DNA of 64,000 nucleotides from CAWCKS01 sp963796195. GTDB taxonomy: Bacteria > Pseudomonadota > Alphaproteobacteria > Rhizobiales > Xanthobacteraceae. The DNA lies in the NCBI GenBank assembly GCA_963796195.1, contig CAWCKS010000005.1:198052-262051 (forward strand). The letters are read 5' to 3'. Positions 18,465 through 27,258 of this stretch are shown here, in pieces. How positions within the stretch are numbered: the stretch's first letter is position 1; each line of letters opens with the position of its first letter. The notes under the pieces were generated by a model that was not told the DNA's origin, did not search any database, and worked only from the letters and a program-made list of their open reading frames with translations. Both the position numbers and the translations under genes were made by a program.

Positions 18465-19766
18465 ATGTCTGAATCGGTTCTGCGACGAATTTGGCAGGCC
18501 ATGGAACGATGGCGCTGGCGGGCCGTGGCTTTGGCGCTGGCGATGCTTTTGGCGATCGCCGTCTTTGGTTGGTTCGGCGTCACCACCCCCGATCGGACAG
18601 CAGAGCAATCATTCATGTCCCGCGCCGAAGCTCGCCACCAGGGCGCGGTAACCGTTCGCGCGGCGGTCTTGACCGACGACGAAAGCCAACGCTACTTCGG
18701 TGCGTCTCTGGCCGACCACGGCATTCAGGCGATCTGGCTGGGCGTTGACAACGCCAGTAAATCGCCGTTGGCGTTTCTGCCGATCGTCACCGACCCGGAA
18801 TACTTTTCGGAAGCGGAGGTGGAACAGCTTCTTCACGCATGGTGGCGAGGCAGTGCGAATGCGTCCATCAAGGCCGCCGTCGCCGAGGCTCCCATGCCCG
18901 ATATCATCCCGCACAGGCAAGCCGCAGCGGGCTTCGTCTTTACGCACCGTGAAGGTGGCTTGAAATTGTTTGGCGTGGGGTTCGAAACCGGCAGTGAGGA
19001 ACTGCTGTTCAGGTTCGCACTCCCGGTCCGCGGCGGCACTTATGCGATCGAGAAGGTTGATTTCAGCAACATTTATCCGCCCGGATCGGTCGAGGATATC
19101 GATTTGGCGACGCTGCGCGAAAGGCTGGCGAAGCTACCGTGCTGCACCACCAATAGGAGCGGCACGGATAACGGTGATCCGCTCAACATCGTCGTCGTCG
19201 GGCACGGACTCGACGCACTTTTCTCATTCATCGGGCGCGGCTGGAGGCTCGACGAGCCGTTCGATCTTCACAGCGTTTATCGGACGATTCAAGCTTTTCT
19301 GTTCCGCAGCGAATATCTCAACGCGCCAGTCAGCCCGCTGCATGTTTTCGGACGCCAGCAGGACGTCGCATTGCAGAAGGCGCGCAACACCGTGAGCCTT
19401 CGCAATCATCTACGACTGTGGCTCGCTCCGTTCACGGTCGGTGGGCAGCAGGTCTGGGTGGGCCAAATCAGCCGCGACGTCGGCATCAAGCTAACCACGC
19501 AAGTCTGGTATCTGACCACGCATCGGATTAGCCCGCTGGTCGACCAGGACCGCTTCTATCTGCTGCAGGACCTGATCATGTCCGGGGCGGTCTCGCGCTT
19601 CGGCTTTGTGCAGGGCGTTGGTGTCTCGTCCATGCCCGATCCGCGCGTCAATCTCGGTGGAGACCTGTATCTGACCGATGGCCTTAGGCTGGTTCTGTTC
19701 CTCGGCACGCCGCGACGAGCCTTCGATCAAATCGAGTTTCTCGACTGGGAGCATCCGCGCCAGTAG
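18465..19766 (+). CDS. LssY C-terminal domain-containing protein
   Basis: The 433-residue protein has one N-terminal transmembrane helix (AVALALAMLLAIAVFGWFGV) and a large extracytoplasmic region. The C-terminal 250 residues match the LssY_C domain found behind PAP2-type phosphatases in Legionella LssY: DPLNIVVVGHGLDALFSFIG, SPLHVFGRQQDVALQKARN, LRLWLAPFTVGGQQVWVGQI and LTTQVWYLTTHRISP. No PAP2 phosphatase domain is present. The ATG at 18465 is preferred over the TTG at 18444. The gene's start abuts the decayed carbonic anhydrase, which is divergent. Function unknown. Confidence 0.82.
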   Translation: MSESVLRRIWQAMERWRWRAVALALAMLLAIAVFGWFGVTTPDRTAEQSFMSRAEARHQGAVTVRAAVLTDDESQRYFGASLADHGIQAIWLGVDNASKSPLAFLPIVTDPEYFSEAEVEQLLHAWWRGSANASIKAAVAEAPMPDIIPHRQAAAGFVFTHREGGLKLFGVGFETGSEELLFRFALPVRGGTYAIEKVDFSNIYPPGSVEDIDLATLRERLAKLPCCTTNRSGTDNGDPLNIVVVGHGLDALFSFIGRGWRLDEPFDLHSVYRTIQAFLFRSEYLNAPVSPLHVFGRQQDVALQKARNTVSLRNHLRLWLAPFTVGGQQVWVGQISRDVGIKLTTQVWYLTTHRISPLVDQDRFYLLQDLIMSGAVSRFGFVQGVGVSSMPDPRVNLGGDLYLTDGLRLVLFLGTPRRAFDQIEFLDWEHPRQ

Positions 19767-19986
19767 AAGGACCTCGCCTCGCTCGGCTTCAGCGGGTCTG
19801 GTGGCACATACGGCCTTCAAGGGCCTCGACGCGAATGAGATCGGGTGTGCGCGGATATCCGTGATGGCCGGGAGCAATCGCTCCCTTCAAAGAGCCGAAT
19901 ACAGATGAGCAAGACCAACTATCTCCAGACCGATTATCCGACTTGCAACGCACGGCCGGTCCATACAGATGTGCCAACAACAGACG

Positions 19987-21951
19987 TCAGCCCGCTTTGA
20001 TTGCTCGGACTTCTGCGGCTCGCTCGTCGACCGGGATCACTGGAAGCTCGCCGGGGCTCTTCGCCGGAAGGGCACGGAGGTGATCCATGATCGCCTGCCA
20101 TTCCTTGATCTCCCGGACGCCGCCTTTTCCCGGCGCTGTGTCGACACCGCGTTTATCGACCGTGCCCGCGGGGGCCAGCAGGTCAGGCGTGTCACCGCGA
20201 GGATCGTCGAGTGCCTCAACCTTCGATGCGAGGGGCTGCCCGTCCTTGTTCTTGGCCACCAGCGGCAGTTTGCCCTTGGTGTATTTCGGTATGGCCACCA
20301 GAATCATAGCGAGCATCAGGGGGGTTGTGAGGCTATACAGGCGCGCGTCCTTGCCGCTGATATCGATCGCGCGGTAGCCGCGGTCGAGGTCTCCCATCTC
20401 GATGGCGGTCACCACGTCGAACTGCGGACGCGACGGGTCGTAGCGGAACCTCATGCCGGAAGTCCGGGGGAAATACTCACCGGGATGGGCCGGGTTATCC
20501 ACGAGGAAAAACTCCAGCATGTTCTTCAGCTCCTGACCGGTGAAGTAACCCGTCATGAGCGTGCTGCCTGCCGTCATGTCGACCACACCGGCGCCGAGCG
20601 GCGCCACTGCGAACACGTCGTAAACGGTCTGCACGCCTGACTTCCCGCGGATTAGGCCAGAGCGCATCATTCCGTTAGCGGTAAAGCTAAGGTCCGCTTT
20701 CGTGGCGCTTCTGAAAGCGTCGGTGCAGAGGTTGGCAAGAACGGTACCGGCGGCGATGTCGGTGAACGTGTTGGGAAGGTCTCGCGGTGCCATGGCCAAC
20801 GGTTGATCGATGCTATAGCCGCGCGACGCAAACGCGACCTTGGTCACCGTCTTTTTGAACTTGTCGATCTCGTCGGCGATGGCGCGACTGCCGACAATGG
20901 TGTCGTCCACGGGGAGCAGCTGGTACAATTCGACTGTCAGTTTGCCGCCGTCCAGGCTGATTACGAGTTCGCCGAGATTTTCGCCGTACTTCCCGGTCTG
21001 GACCACAGGTGTGCGGCCGTTGACGATGACCGGCTCGCGCAGTTCGGTGTGGCTGTGAGCACCGATGACTACATCGATGCCAGGCACGGCCGCTGCTATG
21101 CGAACGTCCTCGCCGTCCGTGAACCGTCCGTCCTTTCCTTTCTCCATCCCGCCGTGGCTGAGTGCGATGATCACGTCCGCCTTCTCCGTCTCGCGGAGAT
21201 CTTTCACCATCTCGCGCGCGGTCTCGATGGGATCGGCGAATTTAACCGCGCCGGCGCCGCCGGTATAAAACTGCGCTTCCTTGCCGAGTAAGCCGAAGAC
21301 GCCAAAGCGCATGCCGCCGCGCTCGATCACGACATGGCGGCGGACTACGCCCTTGCTCGCCAGCTGCTGCAGACCGGACAACGTTGGGTCGCTGCCCGTG
21401 AAATCGGTATTCGATGCGACCACCACGGGGACGTGACGAGCCTTGGCGGCCGCCGCGATGGCTTTCGCCGTGCTATCAGGCCCGAGATCGAAATCATGGT
21501 TGCCGAACGTGGTGGCGTCGCAACCCACCCGGGACAGCAGCTGCAACTCCGCACCGGTCTCGCGCGTAGCGGCAGCGAACGCGGTCCCCATGCTGTAGTC
21601 ACCGGCATCAAGCATCAACACGGGACCCTGACCTCTGCGCCCCAGTCTCCGCATCGCAATCAAGTTGGCCAGACGCGCGAACCCGCCGCGGGTCTTGTCA
21701 TCGTTGAGCGTAAACGGACTGTAGTCCGTGGCTGGCGCCATTCCGATCAGATTGGAGTGGAGATCGTTGGTGTGCAGGATAGTAAAGGTCTTCTTCCCGT
21801 CCGCTGCCGCAACTCGCTCTCCACCCAGGACAACCATCGCACCGATCGCTACCGAGCCTGCCAGTACCTCGCGACGAGTAGGCGCTGTGCTCGGCCTGCC
21901 GGCTTTGCTTCCGTGCGAGGCGCTCGCTTGCTTGACGATGACAGGATTCAT
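19987..21951 (-). CDS. Tat-exported 5'-nucleotidase/metallophosphatase
   Basis: The 654-residue protein has a twin-arginine signal (TRREVLAGSVAIGAMVVLGG). The N-terminal calcineurin-like metal-binding motifs follow: TILHTNDLHSN, LDAGDYSMG, FGNHDFDLG, ALSHGG and GAHSHT. The C-terminal 5'-nucleotidase domain (about 370-560) carries the substrate-loop string LSFTANGMMRSGLIRG. The roughly 70 C-terminal residues are an extension rich in charged residues. It is expected to hydrolyse nucleotides, nucleotide sugars or similar phosphoesters in the periplasm. The start at 21951 places the RR pair about 28 residues in. It lies 147 bp downstream of the arylsulfatase on the same strand. Confidence 0.9.
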   Translation of the reverse strand: MNPVIVKQASASHGSKAGRPSTAPTRREVLAGSVAIGAMVVLGGERVAAADGKKTFTILHTNDLHSNLIGMAPATDYSPFTLNDDKTRGGFARLANLIAMRRLGRRGQGPVLMLDAGDYSMGTAFAAATRETGAELQLLSRVGCDATTFGNHDFDLGPDSTAKAIAAAAKARHVPVVVASNTDFTGSDPTLSGLQQLASKGVVRRHVVIERGGMRFGVFGLLGKEAQFYTGGAGAVKFADPIETAREMVKDLRETEKADVIIALSHGGMEKGKDGRFTDGEDVRIAAAVPGIDVVIGAHSHTELREPVIVNGRTPVVQTGKYGENLGELVISLDGGKLTVELYQLLPVDDTIVGSRAIADEIDKFKKTVTKVAFASRGYSIDQPLAMAPRDLPNTFTDIAAGTVLANLCTDAFRSATKADLSFTANGMMRSGLIRGKSGVQTVYDVFAVAPLGAGVVDMTAGSTLMTGYFTGQELKNMLEFFLVDNPAHPGEYFPRTSGMRFRYDPSRPQFDVVTAIEMGDLDRGYRAIDISGKDARLYSLTTPLMLAMILVAIPKYTKGKLPLVAKNKDGQPLASKVEALDDPRGDTPDLLAPAGTVDKRGVDTAPGKGGVREIKEWQAIMDHLRALPAKSPGELPVIPVDERAAEVRAIKAG

Positions 21952-22098
21952 TGCAGCATCCTTGTCGCCCGCTGCGCAGGCTGACGAGACCAATAGTGTA
22001 TTTGCTCGAATCTCCGGCCGCAGTGCGGCCGGGTGACTGCGGCGGCCGACCGTATGGCACGGCTGGCCGCAGATGATTGGCGCCGCCGCCGACTGAGC

Positions 22099-23716
22099 TT
22101 AGTCCTTGGCGGATTCCTTCAGCTTCTCCATGACTTCGTCCATGTTGAAGCTGGCCGCCTTCTGCCGCTGCGGATAATCCTTGAAGCTCGCCAAGAACTG
22201 ACCGACATAGGCTTGTGCCGGTACAAGCTGGAAGGCGTGATCAAGGAGCCAGTCGTAGTAGGTATTCGACGTGATATCCGCCCGCTCATACGGGATCGGT
22301 GCGGAGGTTGAAGATCTTCGGAACCCGCAAGTTGGTGAATGGCTCTGACCAGATGCGCAGCGTTCCCGGGGCACGCTGCTCCATGAACACCAACTTCCAG
22401 TTGTCGTAACGCAGGCCGGTTAGCTGCTGATCGTCGTTAATGTAGAAGAACGATTCCCGCGGGCTCTTCGGGACCTGTCCAGTCAGGTATGGCACAAGAT
22501 TGTCGCCATCGAGATGGACCTTGTAGGTCAGGTCGCCGACCTTGTAACCCTTCATCAACTTGTCCTTGACCTCGGTATCGCCGGCGATCGCCAGAAGTGT
22601 CGGCAGCATGTCGAGATGGGCCACGATGTCGTTGGAAACCGTCCCGGGCTTGATTTTGCCCGGCCAGCGGAACATGGCAGGCACCCGGTAGGCGCCTTCC
22701 CAGTTCGAGTTCTTCTCGCTGCGGAACGGCGTCATCGCTCCATCCGGCCAGCTGTTCATGTGCGGGCCGTTGTCAGTCGAGTACATCACGAAGGTGTTGT
22801 CTGCGATGCCGAGGTCATCCAAAGCCTTGAGCACTGTGCCGACATTCCTGTCGTGGTCGATCATGGTGTCGTGATACGGGCTCTGCCAGCGTCCGGACTG
22901 GCCGATGCTTTCCGGCTTGGTGTGGGTTCGAAAGTGCATGTGGGTGAAGTTCACCCAGACGAACATCGGCTTGTTGGCGGCCTTTTGACGCTTGATGAAA
23001 TCCGCCGCCCGGTCCGCGATGTCGTCGTCGATCGTCACCATCCGCGCCTTGGTCAGCGGGCCGGTGTCCTTGCATACCTGCTTGCCGACCTTGCCAAAGC
23101 GCGGGTCGATCGTTGGATCGTCCTTGTCCGATGCTTTGCAATCCATCACGCCGCGCGGTCCGAAGTTGTTGCGGAAGTTCGGGAAGTCCTTGTCTTTCGG
23201 ATAGTCGGGCAGCTCAGGCTCTTCCTCGGCGTTCAGATGGTAAAGGTTGCCATAGAACTCATCGAAGCCATGCACGGTGGGCAGGAACTCGTTGCGGTCG
23301 CCGAGATGGTTCTTGCCAAATTGCCCGGTCGCATAGCCAAGTGGCTTGAGCAACTCGGCAATTGTAGGGTCTTCCTTCTGAAGTCCGAGCGTGGCGCCGG
23401 GAAGACCGACCTTGGTCATGCCGGTGCGCAAGCCGGATTGCCCGGTGATGAACGAAGCTCTGCCAGCAGTGCAGCTCTGCTCGGCATAATAGTCGGTGAA
23501 CATCACGCCTTCATTCGCGACGCGGTCGATGTTGGGTGTCTTGTAACCCATCATACCTCGCGAATAGGCGCTTACATTGGATTGTCCGATGTCGTCGCCC
23601 CAGATGATGACGATGTTGGGTTTTTGCTGTTGCTGTGCAGCCGCCGGCGCGCTTGCCAAAGTTGCGGCAGCGACCGCTAAAAGCGAGCCAAGTACAAGTC
23701 TCTTGATCGTGGACAT
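22099..23716 (-). CDS. Arylsulfatase (sulfatase family, one frameshift)
   Basis: This secreted sulfatase begins with a Sec signal (LVLGSLLAVAAATLASAPAA). Metal and active-site motifs follow: IVIIWGDDIGQSN, the modification site EQSCTAGRASFITGQ (Cys to be converted to formylglycine), GQFGKNHLGD and STDNGPHMN. The modification motif is C-T-A-G-R rather than the classical C-x-P-x-R. One extra C near 22296 shifts the frame; the family C-terminus (YERADITSNTYYDWLLDH to EKLKESAKD) continues to 22099, giving about 539 residues. It hydrolyses sulfate esters in the periplasm. A FixK/Fnr-like box lies 105 bp upstream. Confidence 0.88.
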
Positions 23717-24036
23717 TCTCTGTTTTTCCTGTGATCCGTCCCGAATTGGCCGAGGGCACACGCGCGCACCATTCGCACTGCACGCCGAGAACTAGAAATG
23801 CGAGATAGCCCGGCGGCCCCTTGATCCAAGTCAACTAAGGCCATGCCAGTCTTAAAGTTTAGGGGACTTCGCTTTGATCGACTGCAAATGTCCGGTTCGG
23901 GGTCAGAAGCTCGTTTTGACTGCGAGCTGACCACCTCCGGTTTTCCCCGCACAACGGGCATATCGCTGCACCGCACGAACTGACGCTCAGTGCCGAAAGC
24001 GGACCCGCTCCAGGTCGGGACCTCGGTTGAAACAGA
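23717..24036. other. Noncoding gap upstream of the arylsulfatase
   Basis: I see no gene in these 320 bases. They hold the FixK/Fnr-like box at 23821-23834. They also hold stretches such as TGTCCGGTTCGGGGTCAGAAG (23888 on) that look like decayed copies of a sequence common between genes in Rhizobiales; a related scrap (GGTCCGCTTCGGGTC) occurs near 24990. Confidence 0.5.
23821..23834. promoter_or_regulatory. FixK/Fnr-like box TTGATCCAAGTCAA
   Basis: The 14-mer TTGATCCAAGTCAA fits the anaerobox consensus TTGAY-N4-RTCAA. It lies 105 bp upstream of the arylsulfatase start on the minus strand, a workable distance for a class II site at about -41. It predicts activation in low oxygen by a FixK/Fnr regulator. 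The match is sequence-only. Confidence 0.5.
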
Positions 24037-24405
24037 TCAGTCCTTGCGCTGAACGGCAATGATTGCGCGCCGATGGGTGCCGTCGCCAACCTTCTTGTCC
24101 TCGTCGTGCGCCTCGACCTTGAATTGAAGCTTGCGTCCATCAACCTCGAGCAGCTCGGCGCTCACCGTCACCTTCTTGCCTTTTGGGGTGGCTCCGAAAT
24201 GCTTGACGTTCACCTCGAAGCCGACGGTGGTGTGCCCTTCGGGCAAATAGGCCTGTACGGCTTCGATGCCGGCACGCTCCATCAACCCGATCATCGATGG
24301 CGTGGACAGCACCCCGTCGCCTCCCATGTGCTTGACCACCAGCTTGTCGTCGACTGTCGTGACGATCTCGGCTTTGAGCCCTGGTGTCAGGCGATCGGTT
24401 GGCAT
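24037..24405 (-). CDS. FlK-like hotdog-fold thioesterase
   Basis: The 122-residue hotdog protein resembles the fluoroacetyl-CoA thioesterase FlK group. It has VLSTPSMIGLMERAGIEAVQ with a Thr and Glu in the positions used for catalysis, then LPEGHTTVGFEVNVKHFGAT with the conserved His and Gly, and a KVTVSAELLEVDGRKLQF strand. It is expected to hydrolyse a small acyl-CoA. The ATG at 24405 (MPTDRLTPGLKA) is chosen over 24432 because a GAGAGA site precedes it. It lies 79 bp downstream of the SnoaL-like gene on the same strand, so the two may be co-transcribed. Confidence 0.82.
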   Translation of the reverse strand: MPTDRLTPGLKAEIVTTVDDKLVVKHMGGDGVLSTPSMIGLMERAGIEAVQAYLPEGHTTVGFEVNVKHFGATPKGKKVTVSAELLEVDGRKLQFKVEAHDEDKKVGDGTHRRAIIAVQRKD

Positions 24406-24470
24406 GTGTCTCTCTCCCATATTGAGCAGCATTGCCGCGAGCGCGGACTGCTGCGCCGAAGACTGACCAC

Positions 24471-24506
24471 TCAGCGCCCGTTCTTCAGCGCCCGTTCTTC
24501 AGCGCC
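24471..24506. repeat. 14-bp tandem repeat across a stop codon
   Basis: The unit TCAGCGCCCGTTCT occurs twice and then partly a third time (TCAGCGCC). The stop codon of the SnoaL-like gene (minus strand) lies in the second unit. The period is not a multiple of three, so the extra copy falls beyond the stop. Confidence 0.85.
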
Positions 24507-24910
24507 ATGTCGCCGCCGATGTCGTGCACGATCTCTTTGCGCTTGAACCGCCATGTTCCGTCCTGACGCACCCACTGATCCTTGTAGGTGCCGCCCATAA
24601 CGGGAATGAGGTCCGCCCCCCTCTCGCGCACCACCAGATAGTCCGAAACCGAGCTTGCCTGGTCGCCGTTCACCTTGATGATGATGTTGGTCGTGTAGTG
24701 CTTGCGCTGCGGCCCTTCACCTTTGACCGGCACGACGTTGCGCAACATTTCCTCGATCGCCTTGCGGCCCCTGGCCTCGCCATAGTCGGTCGTCCACACC
24801 GCGTCGTCAGCAAAGAGGCTGGCCACATCCGCAAAGCGGCCGGTATCGATCGCATGGCAATAGGCCGCCATGATTTCGCGGATCGCATCCTTGTCTTCCA
24901 GGACCGACAT
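24485..24910 (-). CDS. SnoaL/NTF2-like family protein
   Basis: The 141-residue cone-shaped NTF2-fold protein starts with the family's helix DKDAIREIMAAYCHAIDTGR, followed by DVASLFADDAVWTTDYGEAR and the conserved second half (SVSDYLVVRERG, GTYKDQWVRQDGTWRFKRKE). Proteins of this type are often isomerases, dehydratases or polyketide cyclases. The His in the AAYCHAID string and the Asp in ASLFADDAVW are the usual polar pocket residues. No partner fixes the substrate. A short tandem duplication spans its stop codon. Confidence 0.85.
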   Translation of the reverse strand: MSVLEDKDAIREIMAAYCHAIDTGRFADVASLFADDAVWTTDYGEARGRKAIEEMLRNVVPVKGEGPQRKHYTTNIIIKVNGDQASSVSDYLVVRERGADLIPVMGGTYKDQWVRQDGTWRFKRKEIVHDIGGDMALKNGR

Positions 24911-25102
24911 TCAAGTCACCTCAGCGCGCGAGTGACGATAGCGGCTTGGCGCACCGGCGACAATCAGATGGTTTGCGCTTGAGTTTGCCAAGGTCCGCTT
25001 CGGGTCCTGACCGTGACGTGATTCAATCTCCGATACCTTTATCGTGCGCGTGGGTTTCCCACGTCCGCGGGGACGAGGAACTCGACCTCGACGCATCAGG
25101 CC

Positions 25103-25561
25103 TTACGCCGGCGCAGCGGCGCTGCCTTCGCGTCGCTTCGCTTCGATCTTGCCGATCGCGTCGACCACCGCATCGAAGGTCAGCATGGTCGAGGCATGGC
25201 GCGCCTTGTAGTCGCGCACCGGCTCGAGCACGGCGATGTCGGCCCATTTGCCGTCCGGCGGCTTGCCGTTCTCCTTCAGCATCTTGCGGACCGTCTCGCG
25301 CAACTCGCGGAGTTCCGTGGCATTCGAGCCGACGACGTGGCGCGCCATGATCGAGGAGGAGGCCTGACCAAGCGCGCAGGCCTTCACGTCATGGGCGAAA
25401 TCGGTGACGACCGGACCGTCCATCTTGAGGTCGACGGTGACCGTCGAGCCGCACAGTTTGGAGTGTGCGGTCGCGCTCGCGTCCGGGTCGGCGAGCCGCC
25501 CGAGCCGCGGAATGTTGCCGGCGAGTTCGATGATCCGCTTGTTATAGATGTCGTTGATCAT
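25103..25561 (-). CDS. IscU/NifU-like iron-sulfur cluster scaffold
   Basis: The 152-residue protein belongs to the IscU/SufU N-terminal family (MINDIYNKRIIELAGNIPRL, then SATAHSKLCGSTVTVDLKMD, then DVKACALGQASSSIMARHVV). Two cluster-ligand cysteines are visible, in KLCGS and KACALGQ. The third ligand expected near the C-terminal helix is replaced: the row reads YKARHASTMLTFDA where IscU has RxxC. This divergent branch is usual in alphaproteobacteria, so the replacement is a family feature rather than damage. It is divergent from folE with a 244-bp gap. Confidence 0.85.
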   Translation of the reverse strand: MINDIYNKRIIELAGNIPRLGRLADPDASATAHSKLCGSTVTVDLKMDGPVVTDFAHDVKACALGQASSSIMARHVVGSNATELRELRETVRKMLKENGKPPDGKWADIAVLEPVRDYKARHASTMLTFDAVVDAIGKIEAKRREGSAAAPA

Positions 25562-25805
25562 GGCTTGCGCATGCCACCCGTGTCAGCCCGCATTTGGCGC
25601 GAGGGAGTTCCTGCACTATATAGGATGGGCGCTTTCGGAAGCCATATTCGTCGGACCTCCGCCAGCGTGAAAATAATGAGCAAGTTCAGGCGGTTGACAA
25701 CGTTTGGACGAAAACTTTGCGGCGTCCGGCGAACGAAAGAGTCGCTGCGATTGACCGGTGACACCTCCGGCTCCCTCAGCGGGCCGGTCGAACGGAGAGT
25801 CGTTA

Positions 25806-26504
25806 ATGGACGCAGTGATCAAGCCCTTGAGGGCTGCATCGTCATCCGAGAATCCACCCGAGAAGACCGTCGTTTCTCCCGATGATCCTCGCGCAGAATA
25901 TCTTGCTGCGCCGGTCGATCCGAACGCGCCGCGGCCGTCGCGGGCGGAAGCGGAAGAGGCGGTCAAGACGCTGCTTGCCTATATCGGCGAGAATTCGACG
26001 CGCGAAGGTCTCGTCGATACGCCGCGCCGCTTTGTCGAGGCCTGGGATGAATTGTTCCAGGGCTACCATCAGTGCCCGGCCGATGTGCTGAACCGCACCT
26101 TCGGCGAGACCGCGGGCTACGACGACTTCGTGCTGGTGCGCGACATCCCCTTCACCTCGCATTGCGAGCACCACGTGATGCCGTTCTACGGCGTTGCCCA
26201 CGTCGCCTATCTGCCGGTCGGCCGCGTCGTCGGTTTGTCGAAACTCGCCCGGCTGGTCGATATCTTCGCCCGCCGGCTGCAGACCCAGGAGCATCTCACC
26301 GCCCAGATCGCCGGCGCGATCGAGACCGTGCTGCAGCCGCGCGGCGTTGCGATCCTGCTCGAGGCGGAGCACACCTGCATGTCGGTGCGCGGCATCGGCA
26401 AGGATGGTGCGTTCACGCTCACCACGCGCTTCACCGGCGTGTTCCACGAGAACAACCACGAGCAGGAGCGTTTCCTGTCCATGGTGCGCGGGCCCCGCCG
26501 GTAA
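25806..26504 (+). CDS. folE: GTP cyclohydrolase I (FolE1)
   Basis: The enzyme opens GTP to 7,8-dihydroneopterin triphosphate, the first step of folate synthesis. The 232 residues include a disordered N-terminal 40, then EAEEAVKTLLAYIGENSTRE, TPRRFVEAWDELFQGY and the zinc site DIPFTSHCEHHVMPFYGVAH. QTQEHLTAQIAGAIE and EAEHTCMSVRGIGKDGA (second Zn Cys) follow. All catalytic Cys and His residues are intact and no frame break occurs. The ATG at 25806 follows a GGAGAG site. hisI follows on the same strand after a repeat element. Confidence 0.95.
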   Translation: MDAVIKPLRAASSSENPPEKTVVSPDDPRAEYLAAPVDPNAPRPSRAEAEEAVKTLLAYIGENSTREGLVDTPRRFVEAWDELFQGYHQCPADVLNRTFGETAGYDDFVLVRDIPFTSHCEHHVMPFYGVAHVAYLPVGRVVGLSKLARLVDIFARRLQTQEHLTAQIAGAIETVLQPRGVAILLEAEHTCMSVRGIGKDGAFTLTTRFTGVFHENNHEQERFLSMVRGPRR

Positions 26505-26571
26505 GGATCGGCGTCGCGTAGCGCCACTCCTGAGCCTGATGACTTGAGGTCGAGTCGCATTGCTTTCTTCC

Positions 26572-26667
26572 GCTCGTCCCCGCGGACGCGGGGACCCAGT
26601 TTTTGCCAAGCAGACAGAGGCTCTTCTTCGCGGCCCCTGGATTCCCGCTTTCGCGGGAAGAGCGAAC
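26572..26667. repeat. GTCCCCGCG inverted repeat (family C)
   Basis: TCGTCCCCGCGGACGCGGGGACCCA is followed about 50 bases on by TTCCCGCTTTCGCGGGAA. The same style of element occurs at 56194-56338 and 59732-59867. It lies between folE and hisI. Confidence 0.7.
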
Positions 26668-26698
26668 CAAATCATGCTCTAGTCGCGCGAGGTTTTCC

Positions 26699-27140
26699 GT
26701 GTCCGGTCCATCTCAATCCTCTGCTTCAACCGACGTCGAAGAGAGTTCTGACGCTGCAGCCGAAATTCGATTCGGCGGGGCTGGTGACCTGCGTCACCAC
26801 CGATGCGGCGACGGGCGCGTTGCTGATGGTCGCGCACATGAACAGCGAAGCGCTGTCGCGCACCATCGCGACCGGCGAGGCCTGGTATTTCAGCCGCTCG
26901 CGCAACGCGCTGTGGCGCAAAGGTGAGACGTCGGGTCAGGTCCAGCGCGTGGTCGAGATGCGGGTCGACTGCGACCAGGATGCGATCTGGCTGCGGGTCG
27001 AGCAGCAGGGCGCGGCCTGTCACACCGGGCGGTAGAGCTGCTTCTATCGCCGGATCCTGCCGGGCGAGGGCGGCGCGCTCGAACTGGTCGATGGTGAAAA
27101 ACTGTTCGACCCCGCCAAGGTCTATGGCGCGAAGCCCTGA
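26699..27140 (+). pseudogene. hisI: Phosphoribosyl-AMP cyclohydrolase, interrupted
   Basis: HisI opens the adenine ring of PR-AMP in histidine synthesis. The core is clear: LTLQPKFDSAGLVTC, GALLMVAHMNSEALSRTI, GEAWYFSRSRNALWRKGETS and GAACHTGR. An in-frame TAG (27033-27035) falls exactly where the family reads HTGR(R/K)SCFYR, and the sequence continues SCFYRRILPGEGG to LFDPAKVYGAKP. A second break near 26745 separates the likely start (GTG at 26699, SGPSQSSASTDVEE) from the body. One base change (A to T in AAG) would make the TAG. If real, the strain would be a histidine auxotroph unless another hisI exists. Confidence 0.82.
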
Positions 27141-27258
27141 GCGGCGCACTTTAAGAGAGCGTTAACCATAATTGCGGCAGGTTGCATCTGCGGGAGAAGG
27201 ATGTCCCGCGATCGACTGATCGCGCCGCCTTGCGCGCGGCGTCATTTCCGGTCCCGCG

